64,000 nt of DNA from Liolophura sinensis (GCF_032854445.1 NC_088297.1:4589991-4653990); one strand, 5' to 3'; numbered from the stretch's first letter, positions 1 through 11,719 are shown. The notes: a model not told the origin generated them from the letters alone. A program made the numbers and translations.

Positions 1-341
1 GATAGCACAGTTGGTAGAGCGTCTGCTTCGGGACCGGTAGATCCAGGATCAATCCTTGATCGAGTCACACCTAAGACTTTAAAAGAGGAAGTTGTAACTT
101 CCTCGCTTGGCGTTCAGCATGAAGGGGATAGTGCAACGACTGGTTGACCCGTATCAGTATAATGGCACGGGCGAGGCGGCTTAATTGCCTTCGGTAAGTC
201 GTCTCAGTACTAGATAAAAGAGCGGTGGAAATCCGTCCTGCTACAAGGAGGCACATTACACGTACATGCACCCTAAGGATTCCTTCGTACTCAAAAATTG
301 TTGAGTACGACGTTAAACCCCAAGCACTCACTCACTCACTC
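1..341 (+). mobile_element. tRNA-derived SINE, family B (5' end cut by window)
   Basis: Begins within a tRNA-like head ('gatagcacagttggtagagc' resembles an A box; 'ggatcaatcc' resembles a B box). Core 'cgcttggcgttcagcat', tail 'gttgagtacgacgttaaacc' and a short (actc)n run. Nearly the same as 2,276-2,644. Confidence 0.75.
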
Positions 342-564
342 GAAGACCGTGCTTTTCTCCCAGACTTATAGTGACATGACTGGTGTCATTTTATTTAGAT
401 TGCATAAAGGCCTGGAATTTCATGCCGCCTTACATGCATCATTACTTTACATATCTGACGAAGACAAACTACCTGGCAATCGGGATTATTTCTGATGCCA
501 ATGCATGTCCTAAGAACTGTCCCTCGAGACTGGACAATATGCAAATAGCGCCATTATGTGCGCA

Positions 565-717
565 GGTTATCGCCATTCGCTTGAAGTGTTTGTTCTCGGC
601 TTATACGCCTGGCAAGCGGTAACATAATAGACCTCGGGATAAAGCTCTTGGTCTATTATGTAACTGCTTACCAGGCGTATGACCGCGATCAAACACATGA
701 AGCTCAGGTGACAACCC
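565..717. repeat. Long imperfect inverted repeat (hairpin)
   Basis: Arms about 565-633 and 650-717 with a 16-base loop. The inner 30 bases ('tacgcctggcaagcggtaac' onward) pair with three mismatches. Confidence 0.75.
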
Positions 718-956
718 TTACTAAACTGACAAAAGCCGGTACGTGTATCGCTGTACCGTATGCTGTAGTCTTTCATATTATAAGAAAACGTTGCTGTGGT
801 TTAACCCACAGTGCTGTGTTGTTGTTTTTTTTGCGGGGTCGGGGGGGGGGGAGGGGCTTTAATGTGGATATTTTCATCACGCGGTGATATATTAGTCCAA
901 CTCTGTCTTGTTTATTCTACAAACGGCCCAGGTTCAACATGTTCGCTGGATACTGC

Positions 957-1183
957 AGTGGTGACATGGACGGGTGAATCCACACGTGATGACTTGGACG
1001 GGCGAATCCACACGTGATGACTTGGACGGATGAATCCACACGTGATGACGTGGACGGGTCAATCCACACGTGATGACGTGGACGGGTGAATCCACACGTT
1101 ATGACGTGGACGGGTCAATCTACATGTGATGACGTGGACGGGTCAATCCACATGTGATGACGTGGACGGGTCAATCCACACTC
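957..1183 (+). repeat. 28-bp minisatellite, about 8 units
   Basis: Unit 'gtgatgacgtggacgggtc' plus 'aatccacac'. Most unit junctions create CACGTG (E-box), and many units hold TGACGTGG. Confidence 0.85.
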
Positions 1184-1647
1184 CTGTATTTTATACAAAT
1201 TCAATTCAATTATGAGGCATCCTCACATTGTTATGCTGAAGCACTTTGTCAGGAAATCTGCGTGTTTTCCTAAAAAAAGAGTTTAATGGCGATTTATATA
1301 TTTTAATGGCTGTGCACATTAAGATGACAATCTGAGCTGGGCTCTCAAAATATTGAGATTTTGGAACAATGTTGGAGTGCGTCATTTGTAAACTAAATTC
1401 GTCTTTGCTTAGCTTAGAACAGACACCACCTCTGAGGTTAATCTTTAACCTGTGTATGATCGAGAACATTTTCGGCGACTTTGGTAATCTTTCTGGTGTC
1501 ACCTTTTTCGAATTCGCATCTCGGTTGCACTGAACCAATGAGTTGTGATCGTCAGAATGAAAAAAAAAAAGAGACTCCAGGTGATATATGTAGAAACATA
1601 TATGATCAGTCTATGAAAATACTTGGATTACTTGAAGTTGGAAAGGG

Positions 1648-1905
1648 GCCTCCGTGGCTCAGTTGGTTAGCCTGCTAGCGCAGCATAATGACCCAGAAAC
1701 TAATGCTGTCGCTGTGAGTTCAAGTCCAGGTCATGCTGGCTTCCTATCCCGTCATACGTGGGTAGGTTTGCCAACAACTTGCGGATGGTCGTGGGTTTCC
1801 CCCGGGCTGTACCCGGTTTCCTCCCACCATAATGCCTGCCGCCGTCGTATAAGTGAAATATTCTTGAGTTTTGTGTAAAACACCAATAAAATCAAATCAA
1901 ATCAA
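1648..1905 (+). mobile_element. tRNA-derived SINE, family A
   Basis: Head 'cctccgtggctcagttggtt' (A-box-like), 'gagttcaagtcc' (B-box-like), tail 'aagtgaaatattcttgagt' and a (aatca)n end. Short near-match 'aagttg(g)aaa' flanks both ends. Confidence 0.8.
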
Positions 1906-2074
1906 GTTGAAAATTAAGTAAATGCTCATTTGATATGAGTCATATCAACTTTTATTCTTTTATCTCTTATTGATTTAAATTACAAAGTAAGAAATGCATC
2001 CAAATTACAGTTAAGTCGTGTTTATTTTCCAGTTTTGGGTGTTGCAAAACTTAAATGTGTGTAAAATTTATTTT

Positions 2075-2225
2075 ACTTGATTGTTTTTTTTTTCACGACG
2101 TACTCAAGAACATTTCATTTATACGACGGTGGCAAGCTTTATGGTCGGAGAAAACTACGCACAGTTGGAGGGCAAAACCAAGATCCACCCTGCTCAGGTT
2201 TGGCGTAAAAACAAATTACTCACAT
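2075..2225 (-). mobile_element. SINE family A, decayed 3' half
   Basis: 'cgacgtactcaagaacattt' and 'tatacgacggtggcaagc' match the family tail; the rest is unrecognisable. Confidence 0.5.
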
Positions 2226-2275
2226 CAACGTGGTTATCATAAGAGTTTGCCTCACTGTAGCTTCGTGGTTGTCAC

Positions 2276-2644
2276 CGGCCCGGATAGCACAGTTGGTAGA
2301 GCGTCTGCTTCGGGACCGGTAGATCCAGGATCAATCCTTGATCGAGTCACACCTAAGATTTTAAAAGAGGAAGTTGTAACTTCCTCGCTTGGCGTTCAGC
2401 GTGAAGGGGATAGTGCAACGACTGGTTGACCCGTATCAGTATAATGGCTCGGGCGGGGCTGCTTACTTGCCTTCGGTAAGTCGTCTCAGTGAAGCAGCAC
2501 TAAATAAAAGAGCGGTGGAAATCCGTCCTGCAACAAGGAGGCACATTACACTTACATGCACCCTAATGATTCCTTCGTCGTCATATGACTGAAAAATTGT
2601 TGAGTACGACGTTAAACCCCAAGCACTCAATCACTCACTCACTC
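2276..2644 (+). mobile_element. tRNA-derived SINE, family B
   Basis: Full copy with the same tRNA-like head, core and 'acgttaaaccccaagcactc' tail as 1-341. Confidence 0.78.
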
Positions 2645-2649
2645 GTGGT

Positions 2650-3830
2650 TGCCATGTGTCCGGTAAGGCTGAAGCACCAGTATATGAGATAATATGTTCT
2701 ACTCACATTTAACATGGTGACATAAATGTGCATAGTAAGGCTCATGTTTACGTCAGATTTACTTTTACGACATGTGCCATACCTACCTATCCCCCTTCCA
2801 CTTTCTACACTTAAACCAACCCTTTAGATCAGTGTGACATTGCCCTGTAATGACAGAGACTGATGGCGTGTACGGTTAGATAGGTACAGCCCGGATCTCC
2901 GTGTAACACGAGTTTTCCCGATGTTTTAGAAATATGAACTGTGTGAGACTGTATTCACTTGAAGCCTCGACGTCTGAGCAGGACGACATATAAGTGTAGA
3001 CTACATGTGTATCCGAGGAGCAGAAAGGATTGCTTGAAACGAGGTTGTAAGCGTCGAGACTGTAGCGTGGTTTAGATTCATTTAATGTATTATACTATCG
3101 TTAAATGTCCGTTATGAGACGTTCTGGCGTAGCGTGTATATGAGATATAAACAATTTATCCATCTATACTCACAATCAGACTGACCTGAATCTAGGATCA
3201 AGAAGCCAGAATTCAGCGCAGTTAGGGAAGGCAATTAACCGTCTAGTGAGTCAGTGCTTGGGGTTTAACGTGGTTCGTGTTATGTGCTACAACTGAACGA
3301 AAATGTAGGGCAGATAACAGCTTCGAGCTTGTATGGTGCAATAGGTTTAAACACAGGACATTTTTCTGCTGTTATACAGTAGTCTGATGTGTGCCATAGT
3401 GAACTGTGAGTACATGACGGAAGGAATCGCCACCTGTCTGTAGTGTACATTAGTGCATTAAATATCAACCCAAATGGGACTTTCCTGCTCAATAATGGCA
3501 AAGTCAATTCACCAAAGAAGTAAGAAAGTGTATAAAGTACGAAAATAGGACGGAATCATGCAAAGAGAAGTAGTCAACAGTTCGGATCGATGTTGGCAAG
3601 ACTCAATGTACGTTCTAGGCAAATCACTAAAATAAGTATTCAAACCGTGTACCGTTCTAGAATTAATTTAATAATTGATTTATGAAATATTAATTAAAGT
3701 AAATAATTAAATATATATGTAAATTGTTGATAATAGTGTATGCATCTCATTTGCATTTTGATTGCCACTATTCATATATTCTCAGGTTCTAATTGTATTA
3801 CATGTTGTTTTTTTCTTTTTTGTTTGGCAG
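2650..3830. other. Intergenic upstream of the Mab-21-like gene
   Basis: No gene. 3,480-3,640 shares the 'aaagtcaattcaccaaagaa' type dispersed segment; 3,650-3,760 is very AT-rich. A promoter cannot be pinned down. Confidence 0.45.
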
Positions 3831-4036
3831 GTTTTCTCACAAAGACGTACAAGCGCTAGTTACGGCCTCTACGATATGAGCTACCCTGCCCTTCTACAAA
3901 ATACGGCTGCTTTACGGGCATCGTTACACACTGTGTGCATCGCTTCACATTACGGAAGACTTTGCTGTATGTGGTAGAAATCTTTCCTCGGGTTAACCCT
4001 TGTAACTTAAGAAACTATCCGACGTGACTAGGTGTA

Positions 4037-5320
4037 ATGGCGCGTTTCACATTCAATGGGGAATTCGACGCTAAGCACAAACAGGAACTCGGAACACTTC
4101 TTGAAGAGTTCTACGAAACATTTGCCAAACCAAAAGTCCTGCCGGAGAAGGACTTGAAACATTTTAAAAACATCGTGATGGAAGTTCTCAAGGGTGTAAT
4201 GAAAAAAGAGCCGAGGTTTAATTTTGCGCCGCATGACGTCGGCAGTGTTGCCTCAGGAGATGCGGCTGTCGTACCGTGTGATCTTGATATTTTACTCTGC
4301 TTGGATATCGAAGGCTCAGAGGAAGAATCCGAACTCTCTCCAGGTTACGCCAAGTTCAAACTGACTCCGTCCAGTTTGCAGGTTTGGCAAGACGTGGCGA
4401 ATGAACAGTACTTGGACCCAGGCAAAATAACTGCTTTATTTCGAAGTCTTGTGAAGGACATCATCACTGAAATGAAACTGGAAGGAACGGTTCATGTCGG
4501 AGGTGAGTTTTCAGCGGCCGTTGCCCTTAAGATGCTGCATGGTAATTACATGCTGAAAGCCGATTTGGTGCTGGCTGTGAAGCGCCCTGGATGGCCGGCG
4601 TCGGCGAACCAAACCTGGAGCAGATTCAGTGTGAGGCATTTACCCGCAACCGCAACAACGTCGTCTAACATTCTGGAAAATAGTTCTCCTGTGTCATCGT
4701 CATATGGTGCTGATAAACAACAAGAAGATGACTTAGTGAGTAAAGAACCTTCTGCGACTCTAACCGATTACGGACACGACATGGTAGCAAACCGTATCTC
4801 TGAGTATAATACGGGTGTGAGCGACACGGGTACGCACAGAGACCTCCTGTGGCGTCTCTCCATGTCAAGGGTGGAAACTCTGATGCTACGATCTGTATAC
4901 CAATTCCAGGAAAACAAACAGAAGTGTTTGGTGATTTTTAAAGCCATTAGACTGTACGATCTGACAAAAGAAAACGGATTCCGGACACCCAGCAGGGGAT
5001 ATAGGGATTCTGTAAGCTACCTACTAACTTCCTATCATCTAAAAACTTTGTTTCTGCATAACGCTTTTACCTCCTCAGCCCAGAATTCTACACATTGCGA
5101 ACTTGTCGATTGTTTTCTTTCGTTTTTGAGCACACTTAATACCACATTTAACGTTTCTGTATTCGGAATGCCATCGTTTTTCTTCCCCAAGACGAATGTC
5201 TTCCCGCATGGAACTAGTCGCAATGCATTTATTGGCCAACTGCATGCCGACCCTCTGGCTTATTTTCGTTCTATCCTTCCAATAGAACCGTCGGTAGCCT
5301 TTACCGTTTCGTTTTACTGA
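4037..5320 (+). CDS. Mab-21/cGAS-like nucleotidyltransferase-fold protein, intronless, 427 aa
   Basis: One open frame of 427 codons. Seen: a Gly-Ser pair at residues 69-70, then the acidic pair D82 and D84 in 'CDLDILLCLD', then 'KADLVLAV' with D176 and 'GWP', spaced as in the nucleotidyltransferase core of Mab-21/cGAS proteins. The C-terminal half has 'WRLSMSRVE' (about 274-282) and 'TSYHLKTLFLHNAF', typical of the Mab-21 helical lobe. No zinc-thumb cysteine cluster like that of vertebrate cGAS was seen. Known: cGAS-like receptors of this fold make cyclic dinucleotides on sensing nucleic acid and are expanded in bivalves; other members are non-catalytic developmental proteins. Inference: the DxD plus a third aspartate keep catalysis possible. 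The ATG has G at -3 and +4. A pyrimidine-rich 'ttgtttggcag' ending near 3,832 suggests a spliced 5' UTR exon. Fold assignment is strong; ligand and activity are unknown. Confidence 0.82.
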   Translation: MARFTFNGEFDAKHKQELGTLLEEFYETFAKPKVLPEKDLKHFKNIVMEVLKGVMKKEPRFNFAPHDVGSVASGDAAVVPCDLDILLCLDIEGSEEESELSPGYAKFKLTPSSLQVWQDVANEQYLDPGKITALFRSLVKDIITEMKLEGTVHVGGEFSAAVALKMLHGNYMLKADLVLAVKRPGWPASANQTWSRFSVRHLPATATTSSNILENSSPVSSSYGADKQQEDDLVSKEPSATLTDYGHDMVANRISEYNTGVSDTGTHRDLLWRLSMSRVETLMLRSVYQFQENKQKCLVIFKAIRLYDLTKENGFRTPSRGYRDSVSYLLTSYHLKTLFLHNAFTSSAQNSTHCELVDCFLSFLSTLNTTFNVSVFGMPSFFFPKTNVFPHGTSRNAFIGQLHADPLAYFRSILPIEPSVAFTVSFY

Positions 5321-5724
5321 ACTGTATATGTAATCATAAGTATACTGCATCAATGGGAGGCACTTCGCATGTGCATCAGTGGGAGGCACTTAGCATATGT
5401 ACGACAGCACTGTCCCTTTTTGTGCAGTTAACTTGACAAGGCGCCATTGTTGTCCTTTGGGTGTCATATCTAGTTCATTGAAGGGAGTCAAAGAAATAGC
5501 ATGTGCTTGACAATATACTAGTATTCGTGGCTGTAGCGAAACCAAATTGGAAATGTATATGTATACTACACAATTTTTCCATGCCTGGGTTTGTCTCAGT
5601 AAACACACACCGGCAAACAGTCAAATATGAATGACTAAACAACATAACTCTTGAGGAGGAATATTCACAGAGGACACGGAAGCCAAATTGGAATAAATAT
5701 GCATTCTGAAATTATACTTTACAA

Positions 5725-6035
5725 AATACTACAGCACAGAGAGTAATAGCAGAGCTATGACGACAGTGTGGTAGTTGGAAAATGGCCACGTGTAACTGGT
5801 GAAATACGGCCCCTTGCCAATTTATATCTGTAAAGATTTTGTTCTAACTGTCCATGTAAATGTTTAAACAAAGTAGCAACTTAATCACGTCACATGTCTA
5901 GAATTTAGTTGTTTTTCAAATTGCTATTGTATATGCTTTAAAAAGTAGCAAGGTACACGCCACTAGCACCCTGGTTTAAGCGGAATAGATAAAAATACAA
6001 TGTTGTGAATTGCGGATTCATTAGACGTTTATTAT
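5725..6035 (+). repeat. Element M copy, diverged
   Basis: Shares 'acgacagtgtgg', 'ggtgaaatacggcc', 'gttctaactgtccatgtaaa' and 'tagcaccctggtttaag'. Lies 3' of the Mab-21-like gene. Confidence 0.6.
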
Positions 6036-6508
6036 TTGCTGTGTTGTTCTGACATTGATTTTTTTTTGTTCTGACATCTATTTTTACTATGCAATAAAAC
6101 TGTAGTATAACGGTGTACAATGGAAACTATAGTCTATCTCTTTTAGAGAGTCGCCTATATTCAGTTGTCTGTAAAATTAGCCATAGCCGCTACTAAAATT
6201 GCCTGTAGTCAGTGACACGTAACAACACACTCTACACATGGATATGGTCGAAGTCGATATTCTTGCAAAGAAAATCAAATGAGAACACCTTTTCAAACTC
6301 ATAACGTTAAACTGCATAAGGTCAGTTTCGACGCAGAGAAGACATTGCCTCGGGTGACATCATGATTATTCAAAATCCAGTGGCGGAAAAGGCATAGAGA
6401 GTAATTTCTTTCAAAATAGGTGCATCCACATTCGGTTAGAACAAACTGCACGTTGTAACCCAACCTACACTACACTCTCCACGAATACATAACCTCAAGA
6501 GCTGAGGA

Positions 6509-6778
6509 GGGCCTCCGTGGTTCAGTTGGTTAACACACTAGCGCAGCGTAATGACCCAGGAGCCTCTCACCAATGCGTTCGCTGAGAGTTCAAGTCCAGC
6601 TCATGCTGGCTTCGTCTCTGGCCGTACGTGGGAAGGTTTGGCGGCAACCTGCGGATGGCCTTGGGTTTCCCCCGGGCGATGTCCGGTTTCCACCCACCAT
6701 AATGCTGGCCGCCGTCGTATAAGTGAAATATTCTTGAGTACGGCGTAAAAATACCAATCAAATAAATAAATAAATAAA
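6509..6778 (+). mobile_element. tRNA-derived SINE, family A, with 14-bp target duplication
   Basis: Complete copy from 'gggcctccgtggttcagttg' to (aaat)n. 'tcaagagctgagga' is at 6495-6508 and again at 6779-6792, a perfect target-site duplication. Confidence 0.9.
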
Positions 6779-6896
6779 TCAAGAGCTGAGGATACCAGTT
6801 TTAGTCTCGCATAAGAGCTGTGTATACCTAGCTTTTTATATCCCGTAGTAAACATTACAACACAGACTTCCGGCATGTATAGAAGCATGGAATCTT

Positions 6897-7000
6897 TGTT
6901 ACGCAGTTTCTGCTACAGTCACTGGTATTGTGTTACACAGTTGCTGCTACAGTCACTGGTATTTTGTTACACAGTTGCTGCTACAGTCACTGGTATTGTG
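6897..7000 (+). repeat. 34-bp tandem repeat, 3 units
   Basis: 'tgttacacagttgctgctac' followed by 'agtcactggtattg' three times with few changes. Confidence 0.8.
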
Positions 7001-7379
7001 TTGCTGTATAACAGTAGATACCTCAGTGAACGCTACTGTATATAGTCGGTTAGGTGGTTGAAGTTATTGGTGTCCCGATTCAGATCAGTCGTGCGGTTTA
7101 GGTAGGTTTAGATATATGTAACAAACAAATCATCCAAGATTGCTAAGCATGAAATTAAACAGGTTTTGTTGAAAAGAGCTCACATAAGCACTACACACGT
7201 ACAGCATAAAAGACATTCCAGATTTTTAAGCATGCAGCATAACAAAGTTAACGAAGAATTGACACATAGAGTCAGTAATCTGGCGTATAAATGGTATAAA
7301 TGTACTCAACTAAAAGAGTTTATCATGGATGTAATGCTATTAGCGGTAATCTGCATGTACATGGAATAAGCCACTGGGA

Positions 7380-7910
7380 AGTGGGTCGCGACCAAAAGGT
7401 TAGGATCTGTATCTTTCAATTGCTGGGACACATGAGGTAGGGGTTCAATCCCGTACTGTGCACGAAATATGTGGCTTTCATCGTTTTCACCATTCGTGGA
7501 TCTACGTGTCGAAACAGACATTCGTATACCACACATAATCGCAAGGCCAATTCCCAAAACAGCTTTGAACACAACCCACCAAAGAACTAAGAATGCATGT
7601 AAAGCAAGAAAATAGGACGGAATCAAGCAATTAACAAACAGAAGCAGTCAACAGTTTTAATGATGTTGGAAAGACGCAAGGTATATTCCAGGTGACTGAG
7701 TGAAATCAACACCCAAACCGTACATCTGTATCTTTCAATCGCTGAGACACAAGATGCGGGTTCAACCCCGTACTCTGCACGAAATTCGTGGGTTTCCCCT
7801 TTGGTGACAATAAGCGCTTGGTGGTGCTCGTGTCGGTGTTTACCCAGTTTAACGTTCATGGAAGGTCGCCGGTGTTACACCAATATGGGGCTCTCATGTG
7901 TGCCTCACAC
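7380..7910 (+). mobile_element. Two adjacent tRNA-like SINE pieces
   Basis: 'gatctgtatctttcaattgc' with 'ggttcaatccc' (B-box-like) at 7,405-7,460, and a relative with 'gggttcaacccc' at 7,725-7,775, each followed by 'actgtgcacgaaa'/'actctgcacgaaa'. The segment 'aagaactaagaa...cagtcaacagtt' (7,580-7,700) recurs near 3,500-3,600, 29,665-29,785, 46,525-46,610 and 54,470-54,580. Confidence 0.5.
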
Positions 7911-8649
7911 TCTGAAAAGCTTGACAGTAACTTCCCGAAAGACACTTCGAGTTTCTTTAACCATAGAAAGACTGCAATCGTGAAAGTGAAAACATGCAAT
8001 AAAACAACAATAATATTTAACAACTGTTGTTTCTTTCTTTTAACCTCTTGTAGGAAATGTAATACATGTTAAAGTCACGAATATAATCATAGTCTTGTAG
8101 CACACAAAGTAAGACCAGGGCCCTCTGGTAGAAAGAGATTGTAACTACAATCGATTGTAGACCATACAACCGAGTTTATAACTGATTGTAAAAGTGGCTT
8201 GCACAAAGGAATTGTACGGGGTTTGTATTTGTTTGAAGTTGCAGTCTCAATCGTGGGCCAAATATGACTCGTACATAACGGTGAACTGTGTAAATGGGCA
8301 ATATAGAAAGAGCTGTGCATCGTAATGATTCGGCAGGTAACAACATGTCAAAAAAGTGCTCATAACATTTTTAAGAGGATTACTTTGCATATATTTGCAA
8401 ACCGAGTCGAAAACCACTAACTGAAGCAAGCGTTAATTGTACTCAGCACTAATTTTAGGGCGGCTGTAAACTATTTGGTACCGGGTCTATCCGACTGTAC
8501 TTCTTGATTGTAAGTTACAACTATCACCGCTCACAATCCCGTCGTGCAAGAGAGTGTCGATTGTAAGTTATGGCTACGATGGAGATCTCGGTGAATTACG
8601 ACTTATCCTTGGGGTGTGGCTTACGATCCCTTTGTGCAAGCGATCCCTC

Positions 8650-8890
8650 AGCAGCGATGACACTGTGATAGCTGGCAAATAGTCACACGTAACCGGTGAA
8701 ATACGGCCTCTTGTCACTTCGGTTAGGAGTTTATTCTAACTGTTCAAGCAAATGCTTAATAAGTAACAAACTACGCGCCCCTAGTACCATTGCTTAAGCA
8801 GAAATAGATTAAAGAAATGTAGTGATGTCGGTTTCAATTTATCAGGCGTCACTGGTCTACTCAAAATGCTGTATTGTCATCACATTTGAC
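8650..8890 (+). repeat. Element M copy
   Basis: 'gtgatagctggcaaatagtc', 'acgtaaccggtgaaatacgg', then 'agtaccattgcttaagcag' and 'ggcgtcactggtctac'. Confidence 0.7.
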
Positions 8891-8979
8891 ATGCATTAAC
8901 ATTAAACAATGCAAAGGAGCCATGTTTCGGGGATACGTAGGTCACCAGCAGAATTCTGGTTTGTGTAGGAATACAATAT

Positions 8980-9140
8980 AATTAAAGACGTAGAGTATAG
9001 AGAGAAAAAAACAGAGCAGTAGCCACAATGTGGTAGCTGGTAAATAATCACACGTAACCGGTGATATACGGCCTCTTGTTAATTTATCTCAGGGTATTAT
9101 TCTAACTACATAGCTTTAGTCACTATGCTATTTTGCTCTT
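8980..9140 (+). repeat. Element M copy, 5' half
   Basis: Starts 'attaaagacgtagagtatag' and runs to 'ggtattattctaac'; the 3' half is missing. Confidence 0.65.
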
Positions 9141-9270
9141 AATACAGTATGTACTGAACGCCGATACGAGCTGGTTTGATTTTATGTGCTTATTATCTTT
9201 CAGTAAACAGAACGTATGGACATGGGTAGAGTTTTAATATGGGTCAAGGGTTTGGCTTTTCACACTGTAA

Positions 9271-9376
<106 letters not shown>

Positions 9377-9584
9377 TCAACGTAGAATGTAGAATTCAAC
9401 TTCAGTGGAACCGGTTCTACTGAACTGCTTATATGTGCATCGACATAGAAATAACTCAGTGCATGTAGAGAATACAAATATCTCCTGATTAAACTACCGC
9501 AAGTCAGCAGTGTGAAAGAAAAACCAACTCAGCGAGTGTGTGATATTTGATAAACCCGCTGAAATCCAGCCTCTGACCTTCATA

Positions 9585-10735
9585 GTAAATTTGTCATCAC
9601 TATAGCAGACAAGGCTCCTAATAATGTCATCTTTATTTGCAATAATTATTATTATCAAATTCTTGTTCAAAAGCTATGCACATCTACAACAACATCCACG
9701 TATTCTGCTACTACATGTACTCTGGAAAACCTATTTTAATAAACACAAAACCTTTCTTAAAGAAAGGCGCCTAAATATACCTATCCGTCATACAGAAATA
9801 CCACAACTTTACTGGAGTCCTAAAATGCATAAATCCCCATACAAGGCTAGATTTATTGCGGGTTCAAGAAGTTGTACCACCAAACTCTTGTCAACCCTAC
9901 TTATGTCAGCGTTAAAAGAAGTCATTTTGGAATAAGTATTGTTGTGCCATAACATAAAATTCAGGTGTCAACTGCATGTGAATTCTTGACAACTCCAAAC
10001 GTCTTACAGAAGAACTCGATGCTCATATGCATATACCGTACAAAGATGTATCCACATGGGATTTGTCTACTCTCTATACTACAATTTCTCACAAAAATCT
10101 TATTGAAAGCATATCGCCGTTAATTACCACGGTATTTACTAAACAGGTGACCGTTACATTAACGTCAGAAGCAATGAGGCTTTCTTTACTTCTACTATTT
10201 ATAAAGGTTACCACTCGAAGGATGTTACATTGTTTATTGAATTACTTGAATTTCTCATCAATAACATCTATGTGAAATTCGGGGATGCCAACAGTGCATA
10301 GGTATTCCAATGGGTACCAATTGTGCGCCTCTTTTGGCAGACCAATACCTGTTTTAATATGAATACCACTATATGCAGAAATTACTTAAAAGTAATATCT
10401 TTAAAGATCGATCCTTTTCAATTACCAAGCGGTGTGCTGATAATCTACTGGCGTTAAGTAACCCTCATATTGCTGAAGCGGTGAAAGAAATCTATCCGCC
10501 TCCATTGGATTTAAAGGAGACAACAGATAGTCCTGATGGTACGTCTTATTTGAACTATATCTGTACAAAGACGAGCAAGGTCTCCTTTCACGCTACCTTT
10601 ACGACAAAAGGGATAATTTCAATTTTGATATTTATATGTTCAGAATCTCTGGCGATCTGCATTGTGATCAACCACATAAACGGCGCTGTTGTCCTTATGT
10701 ACATATCTATTGCATACTTGGTATTTACAACATAG
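9585..10735 (+). pseudogene. Penelope-like reverse transcriptase relic
   Basis: Reading across several frames, consecutive fragments match the order of a Penelope-type reverse transcriptase: 'ADKAPNNVIFICNNYY' (from about 9,607), 'PQLYWSPKMHKSPYKARFIA' (about 9,805), 'DVSTWDLSTLYTTISHKNLI' (about 10,045), a decayed 'FQWVPIVRL' corresponding to the IPMGTN-type block (about 10,303), then a degraded catalytic block 'KRCADNLLALSNPHIAEA' (about 10,428). Stops and frameshifts interrupt all of these. No endonuclease domain was recognised. Intron-free and dead. Confidence 0.75.
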
Positions 10736-10904
10736 ATGGCGCTGGTTGCCCAGTGTAACCGTCTATCGTGAAGACAGCATTTATATAGACCAGCAGGTCA
10801 CGTGTAACATCATAGATGGCGCCTCTTGTAGTATGAGATCTTTACATATTAACGGGAAAGACGTGATATTCTGTTACTTTTGAATCACAATCTGTTCGAT
10901 TAAG

Positions 10905-11240
10905 GTCTCTAACGCAGGTCATTTTGGAACTGTATCTAATACCACTTAACCTGGGGTCAGGGGCCGTAAAGGCAGCCATGCTCATTACATCTGCATGGTG
11001 CCTTTATGAACAGTTGCAATCAATGGGCGACTGAGACACCTTGTTTAATTCTTATTTGACCTGGAACTCATTCAGGGACTACGAATTTGAACTTTGATAT
11101 GGAATTCATGCCTGGAATATCCACTGTCTGCCCGGCATCGCTGAAAACTGATGACCACTTCTCTCTTGTGTGTTACCGGCTTTATTTTCTGTTTGTATAA
11201 TTTCTTACATACCTTTGTCTTTGGGAGTTAGTGTTAAACG
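10905..11240 (+). repeat. Dispersed 335-bp repeat, copy 1
   Basis: From 'cttaacctggggtcaggggc' to 'tgttttggaaatggatcttg', matching 24,884-25,222 at an estimated 95% or more. A worn relative may lie at 30,240-30,375. No coding sense; origin unknown. Confidence 0.75.
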
Positions 11241-11719
11241 TTGTTTTGGAAATGGATCTTGCGATTATCGACTTGCAACGCCCTTTACGGACTACAAATG
11301 GTATACGACTGTCGGACATGACGCTTATATTCCTTACCAATATTGCCTTTCGCCAGTATCGTATTTACATCATCACAAGCTCTGCGCATTGGTATTTTGG
11401 ACGTCCATAGTACTGGAGAAAATGCAGTCAGAATACATGTTCTAATTTGTAATGTTAAATTCTATGAGGTTGTTTTCGACACGAAGAACTGATTGTCTCA
11501 AAAGGCGCTTACATTTACACTTGATATAATTTCTAAATAAAATAAAAACAATGCAATAAAATTATCACCAAGAGTTGTAATCTAGATGTAACCACAAATG
11601 AACTAATATCTGTGTGTATGTCGGCCCTTTTGTGCACAATAGTTGTTCCGATCTGCTTCACATGTGACGGGTGTATTGCTGAGATTCCGAGTGCAGCTCA
11701 GAGTATTTGAAAAATGCCC

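Noticed and set aside
1648-1720. Possible tRNA genes at the A/B-box-like heads
   Set aside because: No complete cloverleaf can be drawn; they are SINE heads.
1654-1878. Open frames such as 'SSSPAHAGFLSGRTWEGLPATCGW' types recurring at 6551, 25632, 28818 and 46994
   Set aside because: All are translations of SINE family A.
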